This document shows positions 16,279 to 24,988 of a stretch of DNA of 64,000 nucleotides, piece after piece. The position numbers and the translations under genes are program-made. Position 1 is the stretch's first letter; every line of letters starts with the position of its first letter. The notes beneath the pieces are model-generated. The model was not told the origin of the DNA. It was given only the letters and a program-made list of their open reading frames with translations, and did no database searches. Source of the DNA: Anaerolineales bacterium (GTDB taxonomy: Bacteria > Chloroflexota > Anaerolineae > JAAEKA01); the NCBI GenBank assembly GCA_020634615.1, contig JACKBI010000001.1:310001-374000 (forward strand). Direction: 5' to 3'.

Positions 16279-17556
16279 ATGAGTGAGTTTAGTTTGCCTG
16301 CCCTCGGCCAACGCGCCAAAACTGCCAGCCGGCAACTGGGACGGGCGTCGACGGCGCAGAAGAATGCGGCGTTGTACGCCATCGCGGACGGGCTGGAGCG
16401 CAACGCGGCCCAGATTCTGGTCGCCAACGGGCTGGACGTGGCGGACGCGCAAGCGGCGGGTCTGTCACCGGCGTTGGTGGACCGCCTGCTGCTGACCGAG
16501 AAACGGCTGGCCGGCATGGCTGCCGACACGCGCAGCGTCGCCGCGCTGCCTGATCCGGTGGGCGAGGAATACGACGGGCAACTGCGACCCAACGGGCTGC
16601 GCATCGCGCGCCGGCGGACGCCGCTGGGCGTGCTGGGCGTGATCTACGAGGCGCGGCCCAACGTCACCATCGACATCGCCGCGCTGAGCCTCAAGACCGG
16701 CAACGCGGCGATCCTGCGCGGCGGCAAGGAAACGCTGCGCAGCAACCTGGCGCTGGTGGATGTGATCCAGGCGGCGCTGGAGGAAGCGGGACTGCCGGGC
16801 GACAGCATCCTCTACATCGACAGCCCCGACCGCGCGCTGGTCACCGAACTACTGCGAATGGACCAATTCGTGGACATGATCATCCCGCGTGGCGGCAATG
16901 CGCTGCACAGGCTCTGCCGTGAGCAAGCCACGATCCCGGTGATGACCGGCGGTATCGGCATCTGCCACCTGTTCGTCGACGCATCGGCCGACCAGACCAA
17001 GGCGGTCGAGATCATCCACAACGCCAAGACGCAGCGCCCGACGGTCTGCAATTCGCTGGACACCGTGCTGGTACACCGCGACGTGGCTGCCGATTTCCTG
17101 CCGCGCATGGCGGCGCGGCTGGCCGGTGACGCCGTGGAACTGCGCGCCGATCCGATGTCCTACCTCATTCTCGAACGGTCAGCCAACGGCAGCGCCGCAA
17201 ACCTCAAGCCGGCCGGTCCGGAGGATTTCGACCAGGAGTGGCTGAACCTGACGCTGGGCGTCAAGGTGGTGGGTGGACTGGACGAGGCCATTGATCACAT
17301 CGCTGCCCACAGCACCGCACATTCCGATGGCATCCTGACCGAGAGCTACAGCAACGCCCAGCGCTTCGTCAACGAGGTCGACTCGGCGGCGGTTTTTGTC
17401 AATGCCAGCACCCGCTTCAACGACGGCGGCCAGCTTGGCCTGGGCGCAGAAGTGGCTGTCAGCACGCAAAAGCTGCACGCCCGCGGACCGATGGGTTTGC
17501 AGGAACTGACGACATACAAATGGGTGGTGTTCGGCGAAGGACAGGTGCGTGCGTGA
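16279..17556 (+). CDS. proA: Glutamate-5-semialdehyde dehydrogenase (gamma-glutamyl phosphate reductase)
   Basis: A 425-residue NADPH-dependent reductase that converts gamma-glutamyl phosphate to glutamate semialdehyde. The aldehyde-dehydrogenase fold is full length. Signature segments include LGVIYEARPNVTIDIAALSL, ILRGGKE, and the catalytic Cys region RPTVCNSLDTVLVH. The C-terminal VFVNASTRFNDGGQLGLGAE is also diagnostic. It follows the membrane protein gene by four bases and completes the proB-proA pathway pair. Confidence 0.95.
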   Translation: MSEFSLPALGQRAKTASRQLGRASTAQKNAALYAIADGLERNAAQILVANGLDVADAQAAGLSPALVDRLLLTEKRLAGMAADTRSVAALPDPVGEEYDGQLRPNGLRIARRRTPLGVLGVIYEARPNVTIDIAALSLKTGNAAILRGGKETLRSNLALVDVIQAALEEAGLPGDSILYIDSPDRALVTELLRMDQFVDMIIPRGGNALHRLCREQATIPVMTGGIGICHLFVDASADQTKAVEIIHNAKTQRPTVCNSLDTVLVHRDVAADFLPRMAARLAGDAVELRADPMSYLILERSANGSAANLKPAGPEDFDQEWLNLTLGVKVVGGLDEAIDHIAAHSTAHSDGILTESYSNAQRFVNEVDSAAVFVNASTRFNDGGQLGLGAEVAVSTQKLHARGPMGLQELTTYKWVVFGEGQVRA

Positions 17557-17664
17557 AACCCACGGAATTTGCAGCGTATCCGATCTGCGGTGCCGCACAC
17601 ATCACTGTCCGGGCCGTTGGCCGGGTCACCCGGCAATTACACATCCGCAAAACTCGATAAGACC

Positions 17665-18702
17665 ATGAGATCATCCACAAAAATCGCCGCCGCGCTGGTT
17701 GGCATCGGCGCAACGGCGGCGGCGGGAACCCTGACCTATGCCCGTTGGGTCGAGCGGCTGCGAATCGACGTTCGACGCATGAGCGCGGAGGTCGATGCGC
17801 CTGGATTGCCATCGGCCGGCCTGCGCATCCTGCACCTGTCAGACATGCACTTCACCGGCAGCGGGCAGATCGAGCGCTGGAAAATCGAGCGTACGGTGTC
17901 ACTGGTGGCGGGCGAGGAGATCGACCTGTTGCTGGTGACCGGCGATCTGATCCACGATGACGGCGGGCTGCCGGCCGCGCTGGAATTGCTGAAGCGCCTG
18001 CCACAGCCGCGGCTTGGGGCGTTCGCCTGCCTGGGCAACCACGACTACGCGACCTATAGCTGGCTTGGGCCGGCGCGTGTTGCCTGGCGAGAGGCTGAAC
18101 CGGGACGGGAACTGCTCGATGCCTCCATGCGCACGTTCGAGATGGTGACGCGCATTTTCCGCAACGACAAGCTGTATCTGGGACAGGAACATAACGACGT
18201 TGAGGCGCTGAAACACGCGTTGGCAGGCCAGGGGATCACCGTGCTGGACAACAGCAGCATCCGGCTGAGGAGCGACGACGCCGACATCTGGCTGGCCGGG
18301 GTAGACGATCTGATGGAGGGCACGCCCGATATCGACGCGGCGCTGGCCGGCGCGCCGGAGGATGACAGCAACGCGCTGCGCATGCTTCTGTTCCATAATC
18401 CCGACCACATGCTGGATACGCGGTTGCAGAGTTTCGACCTGGCCTTCGGCGGCCACGTCCACGGCGGGCAGGTGCTGATTCCCTTGCTAGGCGCGCTGCA
18501 CACGCAGGGCACCCACGTCTCACGCCGGCGCACCCATGGTTGGTTCCAATACGGCGAGACACAGACCTACATTGGGCGAGGGCTGGGCGAAGGTGTACGG
18601 CTACGCTTTCGCTGCCGGCCCGAGATTGCGATAGTTCAAGTAGTTGCCGCTCCACTTCTATGGCTGCATGAGGACCAGGTTGAGATTAGCCATGAACATT
18701 GA
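17665..18702 (+). CDS. Membrane-anchored metallophosphoesterase
   Basis: A 345-residue calcineurin-like phosphoesterase with an N-terminal hydrophobic anchor (about 8-24). Metal-binding motifs are in order: LSDMHFTG, VTGDLIHDDGG, LGNHDY, LFHNPDHM and GGHVHGGQV. This arrangement matches the YkuE/LpxH-like branch with external catalytic domains. Substrates are phosphodiesters or lipid head groups in relatives; none is indicated here. I start at the ATG at 17665, where the anchor begins. Its 3-prime end overlaps the nucleotidyltransferase gene by 11 bases. Confidence 0.8.
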   Translation: MRSSTKIAAALVGIGATAAAGTLTYARWVERLRIDVRRMSAEVDAPGLPSAGLRILHLSDMHFTGSGQIERWKIERTVSLVAGEEIDLLLVTGDLIHDDGGLPAALELLKRLPQPRLGAFACLGNHDYATYSWLGPARVAWREAEPGRELLDASMRTFEMVTRIFRNDKLYLGQEHNDVEALKHALAGQGITVLDNSSIRLRSDDADIWLAGVDDLMEGTPDIDAALAGAPEDDSNALRMLLFHNPDHMLDTRLQSFDLAFGGHVHGGQVLIPLLGALHTQGTHVSRRRTHGWFQYGETQTYIGRGLGEGVRLRFRCRPEIAIVQVVAAPLLWLHEDQVEISHEH

Positions 18703-19006
18703 GAATGCGCTGGCAGAGTTTCGTTTGGCGATACAAGGCATCTATGGCAGCCGGCTGCAAGATGTGGTTCTATTCGGTTCGTGGGCACGCGGTGAAGCGA
18801 CTCCAGATTCCGACATTGACCTGGCGGTGATTCTGTCGGGATCCATTTCGCCAGGTGAAGAGATCGACCGGATGATTGACGTCATTACTGACCTCAATTT
18901 AAAATATGGCGTTCTGATCTCGGTGTACCCCGTGTCAAACAAAGACTACCTGGGTCTTGACAGCCCGCTATTGATGAACGTGCGCCGCGAGGGAGTTCGC
19001 GTATGA
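18692..19006 (+). CDS. MNT-type nucleotidyltransferase (probable antitoxin)
   Basis: A 104-residue minimal nucleotidyltransferase. The polymerase-beta-type motif GSWARGEATPDSDIDLAVIL supplies the GS and paired Asp residues. The third acidic position expected later is not obvious (LISVYPVSN). In MntA/HepT modules such a protein neutralises the HEPN partner by AMPylation. The ATGA overlap with the HEPN gene at 19003 supports a functional pair. It also overlaps the phosphoesterase gene upstream by 11 bases, which is probably incidental packing. Confidence 0.75.
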   Translation: MNIENALAEFRLAIQGIYGSRLQDVVLFGSWARGEATPDSDIDLAVILSGSISPGEEIDRMIDVITDLNLKYGVLISVYPVSNKDYLGLDSPLLMNVRREGVRV

Positions 19007-19395
19007 CTGAAATCGAGTCGCTGATCAACCGAGCATATCGGTACCTCAGAAGCGCATCAAGGCTGCTGGAAGACAACGACTACGAGTCGTCTGTTTCGCG
19101 AACTTACTACGCTATGTTCTTCTCTGCCCAGGCGTTGCTGCTTTCGTTAGGTTTGTCCTATTCGTCTCACAAAGGCGTGATTTCAGGATATGGCGAGCAG
19201 TTCGTCAAGCCCGGTGTCTTTGCAAGAGAATCAGGTCGCGATTTGAACCTGGCGTTTCAGAAACGTCAACTGGGAGACTACGAGTCCCGGTTCGTCATTT
19301 CGAGAGAAGAAGCAGCGGATTTGTTGCAACGTGGACAGGCTTTTGTGGCTCGGGCTGCCGAATATCTGGAGCACGCGCCTGACAGCGAAAGCTGA
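19003..19395 (+). CDS. HEPN domain protein (partner of the MNT protein)
   Basis: A 130-residue all-helical HEPN protein: SLINRAYRYLRSASRLLEDN, then SVSRTYYAMFFSAQALLLSL and the SHKGVISGYGEQF segment. In MNT/HEPN modules the HEPN protein is the RNase toxin with an RX4-6H motif. Here the matching helix has Arg but no His at the expected spacing, so nuclease activity is uncertain. Proteins of this HEPN branch (COG1895-like) also occur as substrate-binding partners of nucleotidyltransferases without toxicity. Coupled to the preceding gene by ATGA. Confidence 0.75.
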   Translation: MTEIESLINRAYRYLRSASRLLEDNDYESSVSRTYYAMFFSAQALLLSLGLSYSSHKGVISGYGEQFVKPGVFARESGRDLNLAFQKRQLGDYESRFVISREEAADLLQRGQAFVARAAEYLEHAPDSES

Positions 19396-19405
19396 TAGAG
19401 GCTGT

Positions 19406-19648
19406 TCACGCGGTCAGAGTGGAATCGCCTACTTCCGGCGGCTGTGACGACTCGTCCCCTGGTTGCCAGGAATGGCACAGCCGCTCAGCAGGCGCGGGCC
19501 GGTTGAAATGCGGCGAGAGCGGCGCGCGGCAAAAGGTGTGCAGCCGGGTGACCTGACCGTCGCCGTTGCTGCGAAATGTATCGGCAAAGGCGCAGTTGTC
19601 ACACGAGCTGCCGCGCAATCGCAGCCAGACAATGCGTAGTTGAGACAT
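19406..19648 (-). CDS. Small Cys-containing hypothetical protein
   Basis: An 80-residue open frame on the minus strand, filling the gap between two plus-strand genes. It begins MSQLRIVWLRLRGSSCDNCAFADTF and has two further Cys (HTFCRAPL and ERLCHSW). The CxxC plus two spaced Cys is compatible with a zinc or iron-sulphur site. No clear ribosome site is visible and no family is recognised. The tail after GDE is low-complexity. It could be a chance frame, but no competing gene explains this stretch. Confidence 0.4.
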   Translation of the reverse strand: MSQLRIVWLRLRGSSCDNCAFADTFRSNGDGQVTRLHTFCRAPLSPHFNRPAPAERLCHSWQPGDESSQPPEVGDSTLTA

Positions 19649-19664
19649 AGTTCTGTAGCGATCA

Positions 19665-19694
19665 TTGAGTCAACCGCTTCGACAGGAATTATAT
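19665..19694 (+). promoter_or_regulatory. Possible promoter of the YghO-like gene
   Basis: TTGAGT (19665-19670), 18-base spacer, TTATAT (19689-19694), about 45 bases upstream of an ATG with an AAGGAG site. A moderate match only. Confidence 0.3.
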
Positions 19695-19740
19695 CTGCCG
19701 TCCCAGGTTTGTCCAGCCATCCAGCCAGAAGGAGTTACTC

Positions 19741-20937
19741 ATGGCGATCCACAACCTCCAGATCACGCAGCTTGACCCCAACAAAGCCTCGGACCGCAGT
19801 CGTCTTGTCAAGTTCGTATTCAAGCTCTACAAGAACGATCCCTACTGGGTTGCACCGCTGATCGGCGACCGCAAGAAGTTCCTTGACCCACAGAAGAACC
19901 CCTCGTTCGAGTATCTCAAGGTGGCCTATTTCGTGGCCGAGGCGATAGTCATCCCGGAAAACTCGCCCAAGGGAACGATAACCGGTGGGATGGAACAGGA
20001 CGTAGGCATTATCGCTGCAGTGATCAATCCGCGCCACAACGAGACGCACAACGACAAGCTTGGTTTCTTCGGCTTGTTCGAATGCATCAACAATCACGAA
20101 GTGGCCGATGCTTTGCTGGACGCTGCGGCCGGCTGGCTGCGCGGCCAGGGCTACAACGCGATGCGCGGCCCCGTAACTTTTACCATGACCGACGAGATCG
20201 GCCTGCTGGTGGACGGCTTCAACGATGAGCCGCGCATCCTGATGCCCTACAACCCGCCCTACTACCCAGAACTGTTGGAAGCGCACGGTTTGAAAGGGGC
20301 GATGGATCTGTACGCCTGGAAATGGGACATGATCGCCCAGTATGGCGGCAAGGCTGAGAACCTGCCACCGAAACTGGTACGCGTCATGGAGAAGATGAAG
20401 CAACGCGGCAACCTGACGCTGCGCAAGATGGACATGAAGGATTGGGATAACGAGGTCGAAAAGGTCAAGGTCATCTACCGCGCCGCGTGGGAAGCCAACT
20501 GGGGAGCGGTGCCAATCACCGACCACGAGCTGGACCATTATGCGGCCGACATGAAGCAGATTCTCGATCCGAATCTGGTCTTCTTCGTCGAGCGCGACGG
20601 GGAGACCATCGGCATGTCGCTAACTCTGCCCGACGCCAACTTCGTGCTCAAGAAGATGAAGGGGCACCTCTTCCCCTTTGGCATCATTCAAGCGCTGCGC
20701 TACCAGAACAAGATCAACTGGGCCAGGGTGTGGGCGCTTGGTGTGCTGCCGGAATACCGCCATCTGGGCGCCGACGGCTTGTTGATCTACGAGACTGCCA
20801 AATCAGCGATGGAAAACGGCTATCGTTTCATGGAAGCAAGCTGGATCCTGGCCAACAACATCGACATGAACCGCATCATCGAGAATCTGGGCGCGCAGCT
20901 CTACAAGACGTATCGGGTGTATGAGATGGAACTGTAG
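19741..20937 (+). CDS. YghO/GNAT-fold large acyltransferase-like protein
   Basis: A 398-residue cytoplasmic protein resembling the uncharacterised YghO-type family with a GNAT-like fold. Recognisable stretches are FVFKLYKNDPYWVAPLIGDR at the N-terminus, the middle segment MRGPVTFTMTDEIGLLVDGF with YNPPYYPELLEAHGL, and a C-terminal GNAT-like core: WALGVLPEYRHLGADGLLIY, then WILANNIDMNRIIENLGA. The C-terminal segment has the strand-loop-helix shape of an acetyl-CoA site. No reaction is known for the family. The ATG at 19741 follows AAGGAG by seven bases. Monocistronic. Confidence 0.65.
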   Translation: MAIHNLQITQLDPNKASDRSRLVKFVFKLYKNDPYWVAPLIGDRKKFLDPQKNPSFEYLKVAYFVAEAIVIPENSPKGTITGGMEQDVGIIAAVINPRHNETHNDKLGFFGLFECINNHEVADALLDAAAGWLRGQGYNAMRGPVTFTMTDEIGLLVDGFNDEPRILMPYNPPYYPELLEAHGLKGAMDLYAWKWDMIAQYGGKAENLPPKLVRVMEKMKQRGNLTLRKMDMKDWDNEVEKVKVIYRAAWEANWGAVPITDHELDHYAADMKQILDPNLVFFVERDGETIGMSLTLPDANFVLKKMKGHLFPFGIIQALRYQNKINWARVWALGVLPEYRHLGADGLLIYETAKSAMENGYRFMEASWILANNIDMNRIIENLGAQLYKTYRVYEMEL

Positions 20938-20975
20938 GGGAAAGGAAGGAAAAGAGGGAAAGGCGCGAAACAGCG
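20937..20975. repeat. Polypurine iterated word tract
   Basis: GGGAAAGGAAGGAAAAGAGG-like words directly after the YghO-like stop codon, between convergent genes. Same family as at 8.4, 10.8 and 53.4 kb. Confidence 0.5.
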
Positions 20976-20991
20976 GGAGACTTGCGCCGGC

Positions 20992-21483
20992 CTATGGATT
21001 GTCGTCCAGCCATCGCAAGGTAATCTCGACCGCCTCTGCGGCGGACGCGGCGCGGCGGATGGGGAGAGTTTCACCGCTGCCGTCAACTGCTTGCCACGTC
21101 TGGATGCCAACCACCGGACGCCCGAATTTCAGCGCGAACGCGATCTCCGATAACGTGCCAAATTCGCCGCCGACGGCGATGACGGCCTGTGCGGTGCGTA
21201 TCAACACGGTATTGCGCGCCTCACCCAGACCGGTAACGATCGGCAGCGTCACCCACGCATTGGCCCGGTGCGCGTCCTCGCCGGGCAGGATACCGACCAC
21301 CAGCCCACCAGCTTGAGCCGCGCCGCGGCTGGCAGCTTCCATCACTCCGCCGCGGCCACCCGTCAGCAGCACCACGCCGGCCCGCGCCAGCAGCCGGCCT
21401 ACCTCTTCCGCGAGGACTGCCTCCGCTTCGCTGCACGTCCCGCCACCGATAACGGCCACCCGTGGCCCGATTGTGACCTTCAT
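20992..21483 (-). CDS. LOG-family (TIGR00725-like) nucleotide-binding protein
   Basis: A 163-residue SLOG/Rossmann protein similar to lonely-guy proteins and the TIGR00725 group. It has VAVIGGGTCSEAEA at the start, LLTGGRGGVMEAASRGA, and the PGG-type loop as AVGGEFGTLSEIAFALKFG. True LOG enzymes carry PGGxGTxxE and cleave nucleotide 5-prime-monophosphates; here the motif is GGEFGTLSE, so activity is not certain. The start overlaps the thpR stop by four bases, making it third in a ubiD-thpR-LOG transcript. Confidence 0.75.
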   Translation of the reverse strand: MKVTIGPRVAVIGGGTCSEAEAVLAEEVGRLLARAGVVLLTGGRGGVMEAASRGAAQAGGLVVGILPGEDAHRANAWVTLPIVTGLGEARNTVLIRTAQAVIAVGGEFGTLSEIAFALKFGRPVVGIQTWQAVDGSGETLPIRRAASAAEAVEITLRWLDDNP

Positions 21484-22076
21484 TGGTCAGTCTCCCTCAG
21501 CTTTGCCCGCGCCAGCGCCGTGTGGATTGCGCCGCCAGGCCGCAGATCGCTTTGAAACAGTACCGTCTCAAGAACTGGTACCGTTCCCAACACGCCGACC
21601 TGTGCTTGAGCAACCACGCCGACCAGCTTTTCCCGATCTGCTCTCGAAATGTCCTTGTTGACTCGCCCCAGCGTCAAGTGCGGTGAGAAGGAACGGGTCT
21701 CCTTGTCGAAACCCAGGCGCGTCAAATGCAGATCGGTGGCGCGCTGCAACCCGGCCAGCGCCTTGGGCATTTCGGGCAGGCCAACCCACAGGACTTTGGC
21801 GCGTCGCAGGTTGGGGAAACAACCGAAACCGGCGACCGTGAAGCTAAACGGCGCGAAGCTGACCGCAGCCGCTTCCATCGCCCGCGCAATCGCCTCGACC
21901 CGATCAGCCGGTGTGTCCCCCAGGAACTTGAGCGTCAGGTGGATGCCGTCAGGGTTCGTCCAGCGGACAACCCTCGGTGACAATTGACGTTTCAGGTCAT
22001 TCTGCAAAGCAGCAAGCGATGTTCGCAGCGCTTCCGTCAGTTCGATTGCGATGAACAAGCGCAGTTGGCTGGCCAT
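21480..22076 (-). CDS. thpR: RNA 2',3'-cyclic phosphodiesterase
   Basis: A 198-residue 2H phosphoesterase of the ThpR/LigT family. It hydrolyses 2',3'-cyclic phosphate ends of RNA to 2'-phosphates and can act as a 2'-5' RNA ligase in vitro. Both HxTx motifs are present: IHLTLKFLGD near residue 46 and SPHLTLGRV near 130. The N-terminal RLFIAIELTEALRTSLAALQ is typical. It begins three bases after the UbiD stop and overlaps the LOG-like gene by ATGA, so the three are translationally linked. Confidence 0.9.
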   Translation of the reverse strand: MASQLRLFIAIELTEALRTSLAALQNDLKRQLSPRVVRWTNPDGIHLTLKFLGDTPADRVEAIARAMEAAAVSFAPFSFTVAGFGCFPNLRRAKVLWVGLPEMPKALAGLQRATDLHLTRLGFDKETRSFSPHLTLGRVNKDISRADREKLVGVVAQAQVGVLGTVPVLETVLFQSDLRPGGAIHTALARAKLRETDQ

Positions 22077-22079
22077 AGG

Positions 22080-23408
22080 TTACAGATACTCGCTCACGTC
22101 CGCCTTGGGGAACGGCACCCGCTGAAACTCGTGCAGCCGCGTGCAGCCGTCGGGCCGATCCCACGGAATAGTCGCGTCCAGGGCCATCTTGGCGCTGCGG
22201 CTTTTCTGGCCGGGCACATGGGTGGCCGACGGGTCCAGCGACGATGAGGGCTGGTCTTCCCAGACCATCAGATCGCGGTCAGCCTGGAAGCGGGTCGCAA
22301 TCGCCCACTCCACGTCGTGCGGGTCGTAGAGGTCGATGTCGCCGTCCACCACCACGACGTGCTTCAGCGACCCATGGCCGCGGAAAGCCGCTTCGGCTGC
22401 CTTGCGGCCGTCGTCCGCATGCTGCTTGTCGATCTGGACCACGGCGTGCAGCCACGACGCGCCGCCCGGTGTGATGCTGACGTTGCGGCAGGTGCAGACG
22501 GCGTTGACCGCGGCGTAGATGCTCGGCTCGCGTGGCATGCCCATCAGCAGCTTGTGTTCCAGCATTCCCGGCAGCAGGGCATGATAGATGGCGTCGCGGC
22601 GATGGGTGATGCAGTCGATCTCGATCACCGGCTGCTGGCGCACGATGTCCCAGGTCTCGGTCAGATCGACGAACGGCCCTTCGGCCACGGTGCGATGGGT
22701 GATCCGCCCTTCCAGCACGAATTCGGCCTCGGCCGGCACGTGCAGGTCATTGGTCAGGCAGCGGACGACTGACGTCGGGGCCAACGCGTTGGCGATGGCC
22801 AGTTCATCCACACCGGGCGGCGGCGCCATGCTGGCCGCCAGCAGCACATGCAGCGGCAGACCAATGCAGATGGCAACCGGCAGATCGCCTGGCGTCTTTT
22901 TGAGGGCGCTGTCGGTGCCGCGCCGCTCGACGATTCTTGCGGCAAGGTGGGTCGCATCCAGCCGCAGACAGCGATGGAAGCTGACGTTGGGGCCGCTGTC
23001 GGGGTCGTTGACGATAGCAATTGCAGCGGTCGCATACGGTCCGGCGTCGTCGGGATAGTGGGTCAGAAAGGGGATGCGTTGCAGGTCGGGCGGCGACATG
23101 ACCACCTGCTGGCAGGGCGCGTCAGATCGGGACACCAGTGGCGGCGTCTGCGGTGACGAATAGGCGTCGGCCAGGCGAAACACCAGGTCATCGATTGCAC
23201 ATCCCAGCGCCAGCGCGAAATGACGCCGGTCCGAGCACTGACCCGACAACACCCGGAACTCGCTGCCGGCCACGTCGTTGAACATCACCGGCCGCCCATC
23301 CAGCGCGGCAATAACCGGCGCCATCTCCAGGTTGGGATCGACGCGCTTGTTGATGTCTATCAGCAAGCCCAGTTTCTGAGCTTCAGCTATGAAGTCGCGT
23401 AGTGTCAT
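22080..23408 (-). CDS. UbiD-family prenyl-FMN-dependent decarboxylase
   Basis: A 442-residue (de)carboxylase of the UbiD superfamily, which acts on aromatic or unsaturated acids with prenylated FMN. The R-E-E region is visible: FHRCLRLDATHLAARI, EAEFVLEGRI and AEGPFVDLTE. The N-terminal MTLRDFIAEAQKLG and the C-terminal VDGDIDLYDPHDVEWAIATR (metal region) fit the family. No UbiX-like prenyltransferase is adjacent. It could belong to quinone synthesis or aromatic acid breakdown; neither context is here. GAGG lies seven bases before the ATG. First gene of ubiD-thpR-LOG. Confidence 0.85.
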   Translation of the reverse strand: MTLRDFIAEAQKLGLLIDINKRVDPNLEMAPVIAALDGRPVMFNDVAGSEFRVLSGQCSDRRHFALALGCAIDDLVFRLADAYSSPQTPPLVSRSDAPCQQVVMSPPDLQRIPFLTHYPDDAGPYATAAIAIVNDPDSGPNVSFHRCLRLDATHLAARIVERRGTDSALKKTPGDLPVAICIGLPLHVLLAASMAPPPGVDELAIANALAPTSVVRCLTNDLHVPAEAEFVLEGRITHRTVAEGPFVDLTETWDIVRQQPVIEIDCITHRRDAIYHALLPGMLEHKLLMGMPREPSIYAAVNAVCTCRNVSITPGGASWLHAVVQIDKQHADDGRKAAEAAFRGHGSLKHVVVVDGDIDLYDPHDVEWAIATRFQADRDLMVWEDQPSSSLDPSATHVPGQKSRSAKMALDATIPWDRPDGCTRLHEFQRVPFPKADVSEYL

Positions 23409-23467
23409 GTCATACCTCGGTCGTAGCTGTTCAGCCTACCAAGTTCAAGATGCGTAGCTGCAATTGA

Positions 23468-23496
23468 TGTATACCCTTGTTGACCATTTTGGGCAA
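23468..23496 (-). promoter_or_regulatory. Promoter of the ubiD-thpR transcript
   Basis: Minus strand TTGCCC (23491-23496), 17-base spacer, TATACA (23468-23473). The leader is about 50 bases. It is divergent from the promoter at 23559-23586. Confidence 0.55.
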
Positions 23497-23558
23497 GCCA
23501 GTCTGATCATAGGTGACGCGAGGCGATACAGCCGATCTTGCGCTGCCTGTGTCACCGC

Positions 23559-23586
23559 TTGCCCGTTCTGACCATGGACGTATAAT
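23559..23586 (+). promoter_or_regulatory. Promoter of the radical SAM-epimerase-transferase genes
   Basis: TTGCCC (23559-23564), 16-base spacer, perfect TATAAT (23581-23586). It would give a leader of about 90 bases to the ATG at 23684. Confidence 0.55.
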
Positions 23587-23683
23587 TCAAGCGGACGCGT
23601 CGCAGCCAACTGGTATCGTTCTCTGCCATCTTCAAGACCAATCGGGCGACGCGCGCCGGTATTGCGTTCTATTGGCGTCTCCT

Positions 23684-24988
23684 ATGTCCCCAAATGTTCT
23701 GTTCCTCAATCCACCCAGCCCGCCCGGCGCCAGCGCCAACCGCGAGGGTTCTGCCGGCATGGGCGTGCTGGTCGAGGCGGCCGGCGCCTTTACCTATCCG
23801 CCACATCTGCTGGCATCCTGCGCGGCTGTAATGCGCGGCCAGGGCTGGCATGTGAGTGGACTGGACGCGGTCGGGCTGGGTCTCGACGCGGCGCACACCC
23901 TTGACACCCTGCCGGCCACCGATCTGCTGGTGCTGCCGGTGAGCTATGGCACGCTGGCAGCCGACCGCGCGTTCCTCAACGAACTGCGCCTGCGCAAGCC
24001 GCTGCTCAAAGTGCTGGCGATCGGTCCATCGCTCAGCTATCGGCAGGTGGACCACGTTTTCAGTGATCTCGTGGATCTGATGGTGGCGGGCGAACCGGAT
24101 CTGGCGCTGCCGGCCGCGGCGCGCCGTCTGCTGGCCGGTGAAGAGAAGCCGGGCCGGGTGATCAATCCCTATGAGCTGGCGCCCGCAGCTTACTGGCCGG
24201 CCGGCCTGCTGGCCGATCTGGACTCGCTGCCAGTTCCAGCCTGGGATATCTTTGCCGGGACGTCCTACCCCTTCCTGACGGTTCTCAGCAGCCGTGGCTG
24301 TCCCGCCGGCTGCGGATTTTGCCCCTATGTCGCCGCGCAGGGCATGGAGCATCGCATCCAATCCCCCGCGCGTACGGCCAAGGAAATGGCTTTTCTGGCG
24401 CGTGATAGGCACGCGCGACGGGTGATGTTTCGCGATCCGGTCTTTGCACGCGACCGCAGCCGCGTGCTGGCGCTCTGCTCGGAACTGGTGCGGCTGGAGC
24501 TTCCGATGGCGTGGGAGTGCGAAAGCCGGCCCGAGCATTTCGACGCGTCGCTGCTGGACGCGTTGCGCGCGGCCGGCTGTGACACGATCAAAATTGGCAT
24601 CGAAAGCGGCGACCCGGAACTGCTGGCAGCGATTGGCCGTGTCCGGGACGAAGCAGCGGGGCAGGCCTATCTCGACCATGTCATTGAGGTGGTCAACGCC
24701 AGCCGGCGGGCCGGGATCGTGTGCCGGGTGTTCGTGATGGTTGGCTTGCCGGACCAGTCGTCGCAGTCGCTGGAGCGCAGCGAGGCTTTTCTGCGCCGCT
24801 TGCAACCTGCCCGGTTGCACGTCAAGCGCTATAGCTGGTATCCCGGCATCGATCTGCCCCGCGGCGGCGACGGCGACTGGTCGAATGCTTCAGCCCGTCT
24901 GGTCGCGGCAGCCAATCCGCCGGAGGCGCGCTGGCGGCAGGCAGCGCGTCGCCTGCTGCGCCCCGCGGCAAGGTCTGCCCATGGCTGA
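23684..24988 (+). CDS. B12-binding radical SAM protein
   Basis: A 434-residue protein with a cobalamin-binding N-terminal domain (about 1-160, VLFLNPPSPPGASANREG, then LLVLPVSYGTLAADRAFL) and a radical SAM core with CPAGCGFC near residue 206. The barrel contains FRDPVFARDRSRVL, WECESRPEHFDASLLDALRA and IKIGIESGDPELL. It belongs to the same broad superfamily as the protein at 11.8-13.2 kb but to a different subgroup. The start at 23684 follows a clear promoter; a frame open to 23513 runs through that promoter and is not used. It overlaps the epimerase gene by eight bases. Probable role is modification of a lipid or polyketide-like scaffold. Confidence 0.8.
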   Translation: MSPNVLFLNPPSPPGASANREGSAGMGVLVEAAGAFTYPPHLLASCAAVMRGQGWHVSGLDAVGLGLDAAHTLDTLPATDLLVLPVSYGTLAADRAFLNELRLRKPLLKVLAIGPSLSYRQVDHVFSDLVDLMVAGEPDLALPAAARRLLAGEEKPGRVINPYELAPAAYWPAGLLADLDSLPVPAWDIFAGTSYPFLTVLSSRGCPAGCGFCPYVAAQGMEHRIQSPARTAKEMAFLARDRHARRVMFRDPVFARDRSRVLALCSELVRLELPMAWECESRPEHFDASLLDALRAAGCDTIKIGIESGDPELLAAIGRVRDEAAGQAYLDHVIEVVNASRRAGIVCRVFVMVGLPDQSSQSLERSEAFLRRLQPARLHVKRYSWYPGIDLPRGGDGDWSNASARLVAAANPPEARWRQAARRLLRPAARSAHG

